Assembly: GCF_029872155.1 (NCBI RefSeq)
Contig: NZ_JARXLA010000002.1
Span: 310,001 to 374,000, forward strand
Source: Hyphomicrobium sp. D-2
GTDB taxonomy: Bacteria; Pseudomonadota; Alphaproteobacteria; Rhizobiales; Hyphomicrobiaceae
Reading direction: 5' to 3'
DNA: 64,000 nucleotides
In this document: one piece after another, positions 1 to 8,676 of the stretch
Position numbering within the stretch: position 1 is the first letter of the stretch
Layout of the letters: every line of letters starts with the position of its first letter
The notes under the pieces: model-generated
Database searches by the model: none
The model's input: only the letters and a program-made list of their open reading frames with translations
Told to the model about the DNA's origin: nothing
Position numbers and translations under genes: made by a program

Positions 1-273
1 GAAGCGTGCGAAATGCGCGCGGGTGTAGGGGTCGCCATCGGAGCGGCCGGCCGACGTCCATGCAACCCACGGGCCGTGCCGCTCGGTGGTCAAACCGGTG
101 CCGATGTCGATCATGTACCAGCTTGTGCCGAGGCCAAGGATCAGCACGGCGCCAATGAAGGCGGCCCAGTCGCCGAGGATGCCGACGACGATGCCGACGC
201 GCTTCTGCAGGCGGTTGAGGACGACGGAAAGCGGCGCGCGGGCGCTATGGGACAGCACGGAGCGATGTTCCAT
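1..273 (-). CDS. DUF1214-type membrane protein, N-terminal part (cut by window edge)
   Basis: The reading frame is open from an ATG at 273 to the left edge of the window (91 codons). It has a basic N-terminus, one hydrophobic segment at about residues 37-57, and then the stretch SDGDPYTRAHFARF. That stretch matches the conserved start of DUF1214 envelope proteins, which have W-x-x-AG-x-x-x-DPYTRA. The start overlaps the end of the penicillin-binding protein gene by 29 bases in another frame, so the two are probably co-transcribed. The biochemical role of DUF1214 proteins is not established. The family call rests on this short motif and on the topology. Confidence 0.6.
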   Translation of the reverse strand, partial: MEHRSVLSHSARAPLSVVLNRLQKRVGIVVGILGDWAAFIGAVLILGLGTSWYMIDIGTGLTTERHGPWVAWTSAGRSDGDPYTRAHFARF

Positions 274-2521
274 TGTTGGCTGCCGGGTTGGCGTTGATGG
301 CGGCATCTGCGCGCCGGCCCGGCGCGGATGGCGAGCCGGGAGTGGCCGGCGCTGCGCCGGAACGCGTGCTGCCGGTACTGTTTTCCGGCTGCGGTGAAGC
401 GGCTGGCTCCTCTATGCCGCCGGCCTTGCGCAGGGCCTGGGCAACGTTGCGCAACGCGTCGCGCGTTTTATCCGACATCAGGCTGGAGCCCTTGCGCTGC
501 TCCTGCGGTGCCACGCCAGCGGGATGCATCGCGGCGATGCGCTGCTGCTCGGCAACCTGCACTGGATGAGGCTCCAGACCGGGAATGGTCGGGATGTTCA
601 TGTCGCGATGGATTACCGACATGAAGGATTGGAACACCGGCGCTGCATACTGGCCGCCGGTGGTGCCGTTGACCATGGCGCGGTTGTCATCCTTGCCGAG
701 CCACACGCTGGCAACATACTTGCCCGTGAAGCCGACGAACCAGACGTCCTTCGGTCCGCTGGACGTGCCGGTCTTGCCGACGACGTGGGTGAAGTCGAGC
801 TTGGCGCGCTGGGCGGTGCCGGTTTCGACGACCTTGTGCATCATCCAGTTCATGCCTTCAGCGACCTTGCGCTCGACGATCTGGGGTGCTTCCGGCTCGT
901 CGCGGTCACGGCTGTAAACAAGATCGCCGCGCGAGCTGACGATGTCGAGAATGGCGTAGGGCTTGGCCTGTTTGCCGCCGTTGGCGAAGGTGGCGAAGCC
1001 GCCCGCATGTTCCAGCGGGCTGATGCCATAGTCACCCAGAGCCATCGAGCAGGTTTTACGGATGCCGGTGATACCCAGCCGCTGGGTGAGCTCGATAACC
1101 TTGTCGCGGCCGACGGCGAACGAGAGTTCGGCGGCGACGGTGTTGAGCGATTTGGCGAGTGCCATCCAGAGCGGCATGCGCCCGCCGCTGCCGTGGCTGC
1201 CGCCATAGTTCTGCGGATGCCAGTTGCCGCACCGGCGCGAGGCGTCGCGCACGCTGGTTGTGGGCGTGTAGCCGTTTTCGAGCGCGGCGGCGTAAACATA
1301 GACCTTGAACGACGACCCGGGCTGCCGCCGCGCGCTGGTGGCGCGGTTGAACTGGCTTTCGCCATAGTCCGGTCCGCCGGTGATGGCGCGCACGGCACCG
1401 TCGGTTTCAAGCAGGGCGATGGCGCCGCTGGTTACACGGTTGCCGCGGTATTTGCGCAGTGCGGCCGTGAGCGCATCGTCAGTTGCCTTCTGGATGTTGA
1501 GATCGACGGTGGTGCGGGCGGTGAGAACGTATTGCCCCGTTCCGGCGGCGATACGCTGCACTTCCTCGAAGGCCCAGTCCAGGAACCAGTCCGGACTGGA
1601 GGTGTTGCGGTTCTCAACGATATTGGCGGGATGCGTGCGGGCCCAGTGCACCTGGCCGGCGGTGTAGAAACCGGCTTCAACAAGGTTGTCGAGCACGATG
1701 CTGGTGCGCGCGCGGGAGGCGGGCAGATTGACGTGCGGCGCGTATTTCGTGGGCGCTTTGAACAGGCCGGCGAGCATTGCCGCCTCGGCCATGTTGATCT
1801 GGCGCACCGACTTGGCGAAATAGAACTGCGATGCCGCTTCAGCGCCAAATGCGCCGCCGCCCATGTAGGCGCGGTCGAAATAGAACTTCAGGATCTCACG
1901 CTTGGTGAAGCGGCTTTCGAGCAGCAGCGCGAGGAAGGCTTCCTTGATCTTGCGCTGCATGGAGCGCTCGGACGAGAGGAAGAGGTTCTTGGCGACCTGC
2001 TGGGTGATGGACGAGCCACCCTGCACGACGTCGTTGGCCTGCAGGTTGGTGACGAGCGCGCGCAGGGTACCGAGGACGTCGATGCCCCAGTGCTCGAAGA
2101 AGCGGCGATCCTCGGTGGCGAGCGTGGCCTTGATGAGCGGGTCGGGGATTTCGTCGAGCGGCACGGCGTCGTTGTGGAGGATGCCGCGCTTGCCGATCTC
2201 GTTGCCGTTCTGGTCGAGGAACTTCACCGCATACTGGCCGGTGAGGAATTTGCCCTCGTTGAATTCATGGAAGGCCGGGATCGCCAGCGCGAACATGACA
2301 ACGAAGCCGCCCGCGCCGAGGGTGAGCCCTTCAGATGCCGCCTCGTTGAGCAGGCGCTTCCAGCCGCGCAGACGGAAGCGGTCGAAAAAGCTGGAGCCGG
2401 CATTCCAGGTGTCGCGGAGCCACGCCCACGCGGCCGCGAGGCCGGAGTCGAGGCGAGAATCGAGGGCGAGCCAATCGATGGTCCGCTCGCGACGTCGACG
2501 TTTGAAGAACCAATCCTGCAC
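245..2521 (-). CDS. Class A penicillin-binding protein (PBP1A type)
   Basis: This is a bifunctional peptidoglycan synthase that polymerises glycan strands and cross-links their peptides in the periplasm. The protein is 758 aa, with a basic cytoplasmic start and one membrane anchor at about residues 66-83. A GT51 transglycosylase domain follows, with catalytic E137 in TEDRRFFEHWG and GGSSITQQ at 168-175. The transpeptidase domain has the nucleophile S403 in SSFK, the KSLN motif and KTGTSSG near 583. The C-terminal tail is rich in Pro, Ala and Gly and looks disordered. It is transcribed leftward, overlapping the DUF1214-type gene. Class A PBPs occur as paralogues in alphaproteobacteria, so the exact orthologue is left open. 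Confidence 0.93.
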   Translation of the reverse strand: MQDWFFKRRRRERTIDWLALDSRLDSGLAAAWAWLRDTWNAGSSFFDRFRLRGWKRLLNEAASEGLTLGAGGFVVMFALAIPAFHEFNEGKFLTGQYAVKFLDQNGNEIGKRGILHNDAVPLDEIPDPLIKATLATEDRRFFEHWGIDVLGTLRALVTNLQANDVVQGGSSITQQVAKNLFLSSERSMQRKIKEAFLALLLESRFTKREILKFYFDRAYMGGGAFGAEAASQFYFAKSVRQINMAEAAMLAGLFKAPTKYAPHVNLPASRARTSIVLDNLVEAGFYTAGQVHWARTHPANIVENRNTSSPDWFLDWAFEEVQRIAAGTGQYVLTARTTVDLNIQKATDDALTAALRKYRGNRVTSGAIALLETDGAVRAITGGPDYGESQFNRATSARRQPGSSFKVYVYAAALENGYTPTTSVRDASRRCGNWHPQNYGGSHGSGGRMPLWMALAKSLNTVAAELSFAVGRDKVIELTQRLGITGIRKTCSMALGDYGISPLEHAGGFATFANGGKQAKPYAILDIVSSRGDLVYSRDRDEPEAPQIVERKVAEGMNWMMHKVVETGTAQRAKLDFTHVVGKTGTSSGPKDVWFVGFTGKYVASVWLGKDDNRAMVNGTTGGQYAAPVFQSFMSVIHRDMNIPTIPGLEPHPVQVAEQQRIAAMHPAGVAPQEQRKGSSLMSDKTRDALRNVAQALRKAGGIEEPAASPQPENSTGSTRSGAAPATPGSPSAPGRRADAAINANPAANNGTSLRAVP

Positions 2522-2751
2522 GTCGGTCCCTGCCCCCGTAGAGGTTCCGGGGCTACCCGGAGCAGCAATTTGATTAGAATCCCGAATGCTTATAGCCGTT
2601 CGAGGGCGGTGCTGTTAAGGCGCGTTTGAACCTGGATCGGGGGAAGAAGCGCAGAATTGTGGTGTATTTTTGCCACAAAGAATGGAGGTTGCCCGGCTGG
2701 CCGCAGCGCCAGATCGCGGAGGGCACGGCTGATCGGCCGCCGACGCTGTTT

Positions 2752-2958
2752 TTAGCGACGGCGACGGAGCAGCGGCAGGGCTGAGATGAGCGCGAACACC
2801 GCGACGGCGGGGCCGATGATGAATGCGGCGCTGGTGGCCGCCTCGACCGAGGCATCGTGGGTGTTGGATGTGGTGGCGAGCACGAGGAAGTAGCCGCCGA
2901 CGGCGCCGACGAGATAGCCGACGATGAGCGCAATCAGCCCGGTAAGAATTGTTTTCAC
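2752..2958 (-). CDS. Small two-span membrane protein
   Basis: This predicted 68-residue protein has two hydrophobic helices: LIALIVGYLVGAVGGYFL near the start, and a second close to the C-terminus ending in RRRR. I chose the GTG at 2958 because a GGGGA ribosome-binding site lies just upstream. The longer in-frame extension to 3096 is basic, low in hydrophobicity and looks non-coding. I recognise no family. The gene lies upstream of the penicillin-binding protein gene on the same strand, separated by 230 bases. Confidence 0.55.
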   Translation of the reverse strand: MKTILTGLIALIVGYLVGAVGGYFLVLATTSNTHDASVEAATSAAFIIGPAVAVFALISALPLLRRRR

Positions 2959-3286
2959 GTGTTCCCCATCAATTGACCCAATCAAGCGGCGATCTGGTCG
3001 CTGGGATCTCAATACACAAAGTACGGCGATCTGCGGGCGCAGCGTGCCTGTCTGATTGCGCGGCGGGAACGGACGTCGACTTCCGCTTGATAGCAAACCC
3101 AGAAGCTATTGGCACTGCGGGTGATGGTGGCGCGTTGCGGCTGTGGATTGCAAACGGCGCTTAACCGATAGCACGCAAAACGGCGAAGTTATCCTCAGCG
3201 TTACGGTGCTGCGGTATGTTTCAGGTATAACGCGACAGATGCGCCGGCGGCCAATGCCCCGGCGTTTTTTGTTTGCGGATGGAAGA
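2959..3286. other. Intergenic region upstream of the GTA cluster
   Basis: About 330 bases separate the leftward membrane protein from the rightward GTA genes. I see no convincing coding sequence. The only clear element is the terminator-like hairpin at 3242-3270. I found no CtrA-type TTAA-N7-TTAA pair. The GTA promoter presumably lies here, but I cannot place it. Confidence 0.5.
3242..3270 (+). terminator. Hairpin plus T-run just upstream of GTA gp1
   Basis: The arms CGCCGG (3242-3247) and CCGGCG (3259-3264) pair perfectly around an 11-base loop and are followed at once by six T residues. It lies 17 bases before the preferred gp1 start at 3287. It could end a short leader RNA or act as an attenuator for the GTA operon. 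Confidence 0.6.
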
Positions 3287-3841
3287 ATGATCCGATGGCA
3301 AAGCAAGGATGGCAGCCGCTCCGATATGCGCAAACCGAAATTCGATCAGCAGACGCTTCTTCTCATTCAGCGCGATTACGAGGAGGGCAAGCTGGGCCTC
3401 GAAGATATCGGAACACGATACGGATGCTCCGGCGCACTCGTGTGCAAGTATGCACGGCAACATGAGTGGCGTCGCAGGCGACAGACAACCGAAGCGCAGA
3501 AACGGGCCATGGCGGCGCCAAAGCCACGTAAGCCCGCAACTAAGGTCATCGCGCAACGGCTGTGCAAGGTGATCAACAGAAAGCTCGATCAGATGGAGAA
3601 GGACATGGCAAGCGGTGCGTTGAGTTCCGCCGATCTGGAGCGCGATGCCAAAACGGTCGCGTCGATGATCGGCGGCATGCAGAAGGTGGTTCAGGTTCCT
3701 GGTGAAGACAAGGTGATGAAGCCCGATGATGCAAACGCCGGAGCCGGAAACGCCGTTGAGGTGGAACGACTTCAGCGCGAGATTATCGAGCGCTTTGAGC
3801 AGATCGAGCGCCGCCGGGTATCTGAAAGAGGATCTGGCTGA
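3287..3841 (+). CDS. GTA gp1, terminase small subunit-like protein
   Basis: This is the probable DNA-recognition subunit of the GTA packaging motor. Near its start it has a helix-turn-helix-like region (EEGKLGLEDIGTRYGCSGAL), as small terminase subunits do. A basic stretch and a C-terminal coiled-coil-like segment rich in Glu, Arg and Gln follow. I prefer the ATG at 3287, which gives 184 aa and has GGAAG just upstream; an ATG at 3326 is the alternative. It is the first gene of the cluster, and its 3' end overlaps the large terminase frame by up to 116 bases. The call relies on position as much as on sequence. Confidence 0.7.
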   Translation: MIRWQSKDGSRSDMRKPKFDQQTLLLIQRDYEEGKLGLEDIGTRYGCSGALVCKYARQHEWRRRRQTTEAQKRAMAAPKPRKPATKVIAQRLCKVINRKLDQMEKDMASGALSSADLERDAKTVASMIGGMQKVVQVPGEDKVMKPDDANAGAGNAVEVERLQREIIERFEQIERRRVSERGSG

Positions 3842-5123
3842 GTTAGCGGGCACACTGACCGCGGCGCATCTGGAGTTGATCCTCGGCCATTGGCCGCTGT
3901 GGGCGCGATCCGATCAGTTGCCACCGGCAGCAACGCAGGGCTGTGGCGACTGGCGGGTGTGGCTCATTCTCGGCGGTCGTGGTGCGGGCAAGACGCGCGC
4001 GGGCGCCGAGTGGGTGCGCGCCAAGGCACTGGGCCGCACGCCCGATGGTTCGCCCGCAGCACGGCGCATCGCGCTGGTGGGTGAAACCTACGGCGAGGTT
4101 CGCCGCGTGATGGTGGAGGGCGTGTCCGGCATTCTGGATGTGCATACGGCAACGGAGCGGCCGCGGTTCGAGCCATCGAAAGGGCAGATCGTGTGGCCGA
4201 ACGGCGCGATTGCGCAGGTGTTTTCAGCCGAAGACGCCGACGGCATGCGGGGTCCGCAGTTCGATGCCGCGTGGTGCGATGAAGTTGCCAAGTGGCGCAA
4301 CGCGGCGGCGGCGTGGGACATGCTGCAGTTTGCGCTGCGGCTTGGCGAGCGACCGCAGATGGTGGCGACGACGACGCCGCGCGCAACGCCATTTCTGAAG
4401 GCGCTGATGGCCGATGCATCGACGGTGGTGACGCGCGCCGCAACGCTGGCGAACGCCGACAATCTCGCACCGTCGTTCGTTGAGGAGATGACGCGTCGAT
4501 ATGCGGGCACGGCGCTGGGGCGGCAGGAACTTGATGGCGAGATTGTCGATGACACATCGGGCGCGTTGTGGCGGCGTGACTGGATCAGCATGCACCGGAT
4601 GGCGGGTGCGCCGGAGCTGACGGAAATTGTGGTGGCGGTCGATCCGCCGGTGACGGCGACGGCGGCATCGGATGCGTGCGGGATCATCGTTGCGGGATTG
4701 GGGGAGGATGGGCGAGCCTACGTGCTGGCGGATCGAACGTTGCAGGGACGTGAGCCGCAGGTGTGGGCCCGGGCCGTGGCGGCGGCATATTCGGAATACC
4801 TCGCCGATCGCGTCGTTGCGGAGGTGAATCAGGGTGGCGACCTGGTGACGACGGTGCTGCGTCAGATCGATGACAGTCTTGCGGTGCGTACAGTGCGCGC
4901 AACGCGGGGCAAGTGGCTGCGGGCCGAGCCGGTGGCGGCGCTGTACGCGGAAGGACGGGTTGTGCATGTCGGCATGTTCAGCGCGCTGGAAGATCAGTTG
5001 TGCGCGTTCGGCGCTGATGGGTTGGCGCGCGGGCGCTCACCGGATCGGCTGGACGCTTTGGTGTGGGCATTGACCGACCTGATGATTGCAGGACGGCAGC
5101 GGCCGCTGGTGCGCAAGCTGTAA
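3726..5123 (+). CDS. GTA gp2, terminase large subunit
   Basis: This is the ATPase and nuclease that pumps DNA into GTA heads. The protein is 465 aa. The Walker A motif GGRGAGKT is at 83-90 and a Walker B-like WCDEVAKW has D185 and E186. TTTPRATP follows as the coupling motif. The C-terminal nuclease half has acidic residues in VAVDPP, VVAEVNQGG and SPDRLDALVW. The start is uncertain: ATG codons at 3726 and 3729 give a long overlap with gp1 and a weak ribosome-binding site, and a downstream non-ATG start is possible. In GTAs this enzyme packages host DNA rather than its own cluster. Confidence 0.92.
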   Translation: MMQTPEPETPLRWNDFSARLSSALSRSSAAGYLKEDLAELAGTLTAAHLELILGHWPLWARSDQLPPAATQGCGDWRVWLILGGRGAGKTRAGAEWVRAKALGRTPDGSPAARRIALVGETYGEVRRVMVEGVSGILDVHTATERPRFEPSKGQIVWPNGAIAQVFSAEDADGMRGPQFDAAWCDEVAKWRNAAAAWDMLQFALRLGERPQMVATTTPRATPFLKALMADASTVVTRAATLANADNLAPSFVEEMTRRYAGTALGRQELDGEIVDDTSGALWRRDWISMHRMAGAPELTEIVVAVDPPVTATAASDACGIIVAGLGEDGRAYVLADRTLQGREPQVWARAVAAAYSEYLADRVVAEVNQGGDLVTTVLRQIDDSLAVRTVRATRGKWLRAEPVAALYAEGRVVHVGMFSALEDQLCAFGADGLARGRSPDRLDALVWALTDLMIAGRQRPLVRKL

Positions 5124-5195
5124 GACGATTGGCTTTTGGGCGTGGCAGCGCGATGCGGCCACGCCATTTATTCTAACTGTGTGAAAAGGAAACGC

Positions 5196-6446
5196 ATGTC
5201 GCGCATCCTCGATGCGCTCGGCAGGCTTGTGCTTGTCCGCGCGCCAGTCAACGAGCTGAAGGCCAGCGCGAGCGGACCGCTGGTCGCGTGGGAACCTTTG
5301 GGACGGCCGGTGTGGAGCCCGCGCGATTATGCGGCCTTCGCGCGGGAAGGTTTCATGCAGAACGCGATCGTTTATCGGTCGGTGCGCATGGTGGCGGAAG
5401 CCGCGGCTTCGGTGCCGCTGTTATTGTATCGCGGCGATGAGGAGATCGAGCGCCATCCGCTGCTCGATCTGATTGCGCAGCCATCGCCCGATCACACGGT
5501 GATCGATTTCACCGAAGCCTGGTATGGCTTTCTGCTCGTGTCGGGCAATGCCTATGTCGAGGCCGTGGGCGTGGGCGGCCGGCTGCGCGAACTCTATGTG
5601 CTGCGGCCGGATCGCATGAAAGTGGTGCCGGGGCCGAACGGTTGGCCGGAGGCGTTTGAATATTCTGCCAACGGTGCGTCGGTTCGATTTGCGGACGAGG
5701 CCGTGCCCGGTGTGCGTCCCATTTTGCATACGCGTCTGTTTCACCCCGACAACGATCATTATGGCATGAGCCCAATCGAGGCGGCGGCATCGGCGATCGA
5801 CATTCACAATCAGGCGTCGGCCTGGAACAAGGCGCTGCTGGACAATTCGGCGCGGCCATCGGGTGCGCTGGTGTACGCGGCGAACGGCGGCAATCTGACG
5901 GAAGCGCAGTTTGGCCGGTTGCGGCGTGAGCTGGAGGAAGCGTTTCAGGGCGCGCGTAACGCCGGGCGGCCGATGCTGCTGGAGGGCGGGCTCGACTGGA
6001 AGCCGCTGTCGCTGTCGCCGAAGGAAATGGATTTTATTGCCACCAAGCACGCGGCGGCGCGCGAGATTGCGCTGGCGCTGGGCGTGCCGCCGATGTTGCT
6101 GGGCATCCCCGGCGACAACACCTACGCGAATTATCAGGAGGCGCAGCGGGCGTTCTGGCGCGGCACGGTGTTGCCGCTGGTGCAGCGTCTGGCGCGCGGG
6201 TTTTCGGCATGGCTGGCACCGGCTTACGGCGGCGGGCTGGAGCTGCGGCCGGATCTCGACCAGGTGGAAGCTCTGCAGTCGGAGCGGGAAGCGTTGTGGG
6301 CGCGTATCGAGCGGGCAAGCTTCCTGACGCAGGACGAAAAGCGCGCAGCGGTTGGATATGGTCCGCTTGATGGGAGCGATGCTGCGCCCGCGGATGCTTT
6401 GACGTTCGGTGATGGCGAAGCGGAAGCGTTTGACAGCGGCGCATGA
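5196..6446 (+). CDS. GTA gp3, HK97-family portal protein
   Basis: This is the portal that forms the DNA entry ring at one vertex of the head. The protein is 416 aa from the ATG at 5196, which has AAAGGA upstream. Portal-family features include the N-terminal NAIVYRSVRMVAEAAASVPL, the central YGMSPIEAA, and the later GVPPMLLGIPGDNTYANYQE. The C-terminus is acidic and low in complexity. It sits between the large terminase and the prohead protease, the standard order for HK97-type heads. In-frame starts further upstream exist, but they add a sequence that does not look coding. Confidence 0.93.
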   Translation: MSRILDALGRLVLVRAPVNELKASASGPLVAWEPLGRPVWSPRDYAAFAREGFMQNAIVYRSVRMVAEAAASVPLLLYRGDEEIERHPLLDLIAQPSPDHTVIDFTEAWYGFLLVSGNAYVEAVGVGGRLRELYVLRPDRMKVVPGPNGWPEAFEYSANGASVRFADEAVPGVRPILHTRLFHPDNDHYGMSPIEAAASAIDIHNQASAWNKALLDNSARPSGALVYAANGGNLTEAQFGRLRRELEEAFQGARNAGRPMLLEGGLDWKPLSLSPKEMDFIATKHAAAREIALALGVPPMLLGIPGDNTYANYQEAQRAFWRGTVLPLVQRLARGFSAWLAPAYGGGLELRPDLDQVEALQSEREALWARIERASFLTQDEKRAAVGYGPLDGSDAAPADALTFGDGEAEAFDSGA

Positions 6447-6496
6447 CGCGCATCGCACCACGATAAACTTTGACGGATAGCAACCGGAGAAACTGA

Positions 6497-7231
6497 ATGC
6501 TGGCAATCGCGACTGCCCGGCCGGGTAGCGTGCGCGCGTCCTCATGTTCGCATGAGGTGAAGTTTACGCAGCTCAACTTGAAAAGCGTGGACCCGAACGG
6601 GATGTTCGCGGGCTATGCAAGTCTGTTTCATCGCAAGGACATGGCCGGCGACGTGGTGATGCCGGGGGCGTTTGCGGATAGCCTGAAAACGCGTGGCGCG
6701 GCTGGCGTGAAGCTGCTGTTTCAGCACGATCCAAATCAGCCGATCGGCGTGTGGACGCAACTGCGCGAGGACGCACGCGGGCTGTATGCCGAAGGGCGCT
6801 TGATGCCGGAGGTGACGAAGGCGCGTGAAGTGCATGCGCTGATGCGCGCCGGCGCCATTGATGGATTGTCGATCGGCTTCCGCACAGTGCGCGCGCGGCG
6901 CGACCGGGTGAGCGGTGTGCGCCGACTGGAGAAGATCGATCTTTGGGAAATATCGGTGGTGACGTTTCCGCTGCTGCCCGATGCGCGGGTGGCGACGATG
7001 AAAGCGCGCGCGTTTGATGGTGCAAGCGCGACCGAACGGGAATTTGAGCGCTGGCTTACGCGGGATGCTGGGCTGACGCGACGGCAGGCACGCGCGCTGA
7101 TGGGCGGCGGTCTGCCAGGGCTCAAGGCTTTGCGGGATGCGGGCGGCGAGCACGAAGCCGGGAGCGATGGACTGGCCGGGCGAATTCGCGCGGCGGCAGA
7201 CGCGCTGCTGGCAACACCACAGCAACAGTAA
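6497..7231 (+). CDS. GTA gp4, HK97-type prohead protease
   Basis: This serine protease of the S78 family cleaves the capsid precursor during head maturation. The protein is 244 aa. The conserved core starts with FAGYASLFHRKDMAGDVV. It includes the catalytic His in LLFQHDP (H77) and the catalytic Ser in IDGLSIGF (S125), then KIDLWEISVVTFPL. The start at 6497 has GGAGA 9 bases upstream. It lies directly before the capsid gene. The C-terminal part (ATEREFERWL onward) is a variable extension. Confidence 0.93.
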   Translation: MLAIATARPGSVRASSCSHEVKFTQLNLKSVDPNGMFAGYASLFHRKDMAGDVVMPGAFADSLKTRGAAGVKLLFQHDPNQPIGVWTQLREDARGLYAEGRLMPEVTKAREVHALMRAGAIDGLSIGFRTVRARRDRVSGVRRLEKIDLWEISVVTFPLLPDARVATMKARAFDGASATEREFERWLTRDAGLTRRQARALMGGGLPGLKALRDAGGEHEAGSDGLAGRIRAAADALLATPQQQ

Positions 7232-7257
7232 CCGAAACAGCAGCAGGACGAGATTTG

Positions 7258-8496
7258 ATGCCGGAACTGGAAAACAAGTCGAACGATGCCGCCGTGGGCG
7301 CGGCGTTTGACGATTTCATGCGTGCCTTCGAGGCATTCAAGGAGACCAACGACGATCGCCTGGATCAGCTTGAGCGGCGCTCGGCGGTTGATCCGTTGAT
7401 CGAGGAAAAGCTGAACCGCATTGACCGCGCGCTGGATGACAACCGCCGCGTGGTGGATGATATGGCGTTGAAGGCGGCGCGGCCGGCGATCGGTGGCGAA
7501 GCACCACGCAGCGCAGCGTCGCTGGCGCACCGGTCTGCGTTCGACAGTTACGTGCGTAAGGGCGAAAGCGGCGCGCTGGCAGATCTGGAACGCAAGGCGC
7601 TTTCGGTCAGCAGCAATGCGGACGGTGGCTATCTTGTGCCGGTGGAAACCGAACATGCGGTGAACCGCGCGCTGCGTGACATCTCGCCTATTCGCGCCAT
7701 TGCCAGCGTGCAGCAGGTTTCGGGGTCGGTTTACAAACGGCCGTTTTCAATCTCCGGTCCGGTGACGGGCTGGGCGGCGGAAACGGGCGAGCGCACGCAG
7801 ACAACGGCGCCGAAGCTCGATGCGCTGTCGTTTCCGACGGCGGAGCTTTACGCGATGCCGGCGGCGACTTCGACGCTGCTGGACGATGTGGCGGTGAACA
7901 TCGATGAGTGGCTGGCGGAGGAAGTGCGCATTGCGTTCGCCGAGCAGGAAGGCAAGGCGTTTGTGACCGGCAACGGCACCAACAAGCCGAAAGGCTTCCT
8001 GGATTATACGACGGTCGCGAATTCCGCCTGGGAGTGGGGCAAGATCGGCGTTGTCGAAACCGGCGTGAGCGGCGCGTTCCCGTCGTCCGATCCGGTCGAC
8101 AAGCTGATCGACCTCGTCTACGCGCTGAAGGCGGGATATCGCGCCAACGCGCACTTCGTACTGAACCGCTCGACGCAATCGCTCATCCGCAAGATGAAGG
8201 ACGCCGACGACAATTATCTGTGGCAGCCGTCAGTTAACGCGGGCGAAGCTCCGACGCTGATGGGCTTCCCGGTGGCGGAATCGGAAGACATGCCGAGCAT
8301 CGCGGCGAACAGCCTGTCGATTGCGTTCGGCGACTTCCGGCGCGGTTATCTGATCGTCGATCGGATCGGTATCCGCGTGCTGCGCGATCCCTATTCCGTC
8401 AAGCCATACGTGCTGTTCTATACGACCAAGCGCGTGGGTGGCGGCGTGCAGGACTTCGACGCGATCAAGCTGATGAAGTTCTCAGCCCCCGGCTGA
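7258..8496 (+). CDS. GTA gp5, HK97-family major capsid protein
   Basis: This is the shell protein of the GTA head. The protein is 412 aa from the ATG at 7258. A charged, helical delta domain comes first (about 1-100), as expected for a prohead scaffold. The HK97 core begins near GGYLVPVE and contains ELYAMPAATSTLLDD, FVTGNGTNKPKGFL and PTLMGFPVAESEDMP. It ends with an MKFSAPG tail. A 180-base spacer with three hairpins follows, the largest gap within the first ten genes. Confidence 0.95.
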   Translation: MPELENKSNDAAVGAAFDDFMRAFEAFKETNDDRLDQLERRSAVDPLIEEKLNRIDRALDDNRRVVDDMALKAARPAIGGEAPRSAASLAHRSAFDSYVRKGESGALADLERKALSVSSNADGGYLVPVETEHAVNRALRDISPIRAIASVQQVSGSVYKRPFSISGPVTGWAAETGERTQTTAPKLDALSFPTAELYAMPAATSTLLDDVAVNIDEWLAEEVRIAFAEQEGKAFVTGNGTNKPKGFLDYTTVANSAWEWGKIGVVETGVSGAFPSSDPVDKLIDLVYALKAGYRANAHFVLNRSTQSLIRKMKDADDNYLWQPSVNAGEAPTLMGFPVAESEDMPSIAANSLSIAFGDFRRGYLIVDRIGIRVLRDPYSVKPYVLFYTTKRVGGGVQDFDAIKLMKFSAPG

Positions 8497-8529
8497 GGTT
8501 TTTAGTGGCGGCGTGCGAGCTTTTCGTCT

Positions 8530-8651
8530 GCGGCGGGCGACTCCCCTTTGGGGAGCCGGCCGCCCGCCGCGAGAAAATGTATCAATCGGCCGCAGCGGCC
8601 GCTCTTTTGTTTGCAGTTGCGACGCCGCTGTGCGGAGCCGGCCGCAACTGC
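8530..8651 (+). terminator. Three consecutive hairpins after the capsid gene
   Basis: First hairpin: GCGGCGGGCG (8530-8539) pairs with CGCCCGCCGC (8561-8570), enclosing CTCCCC (8541-8546) and GGGGAG (8550-8555). Second: CGGCCGC (8587-8593) faces GCGGCCG (8595-8601), followed by CTCTTTT. Third: GCAGTTGCG (8613-8621) pairs with CGCAACTGC (8643-8651). The second resembles an intrinsic terminator. Together they could partly stop transcription or protect the 3' end of capsid mRNA. Confidence 0.6.
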
Positions 8652-8676
8652 ATGACTTCTAAAAATAGGACAGCGA

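Noticed and set aside
524-2629. A 701-codon open frame on the plus strand opposite the penicillin-binding protein gene
   Set aside because: The minus strand encodes a full PBP with all catalytic motifs. The plus frame has a skewed composition and no recognisable domain; it is a product of high GC content.
8587-8601. The CGGCCGCAGCGGCCG palindrome as a protein-binding operator
   Set aside because: It has a one-base centre, sits among other hairpins and precedes a T-rich run, so an RNA hairpin role is more likely.
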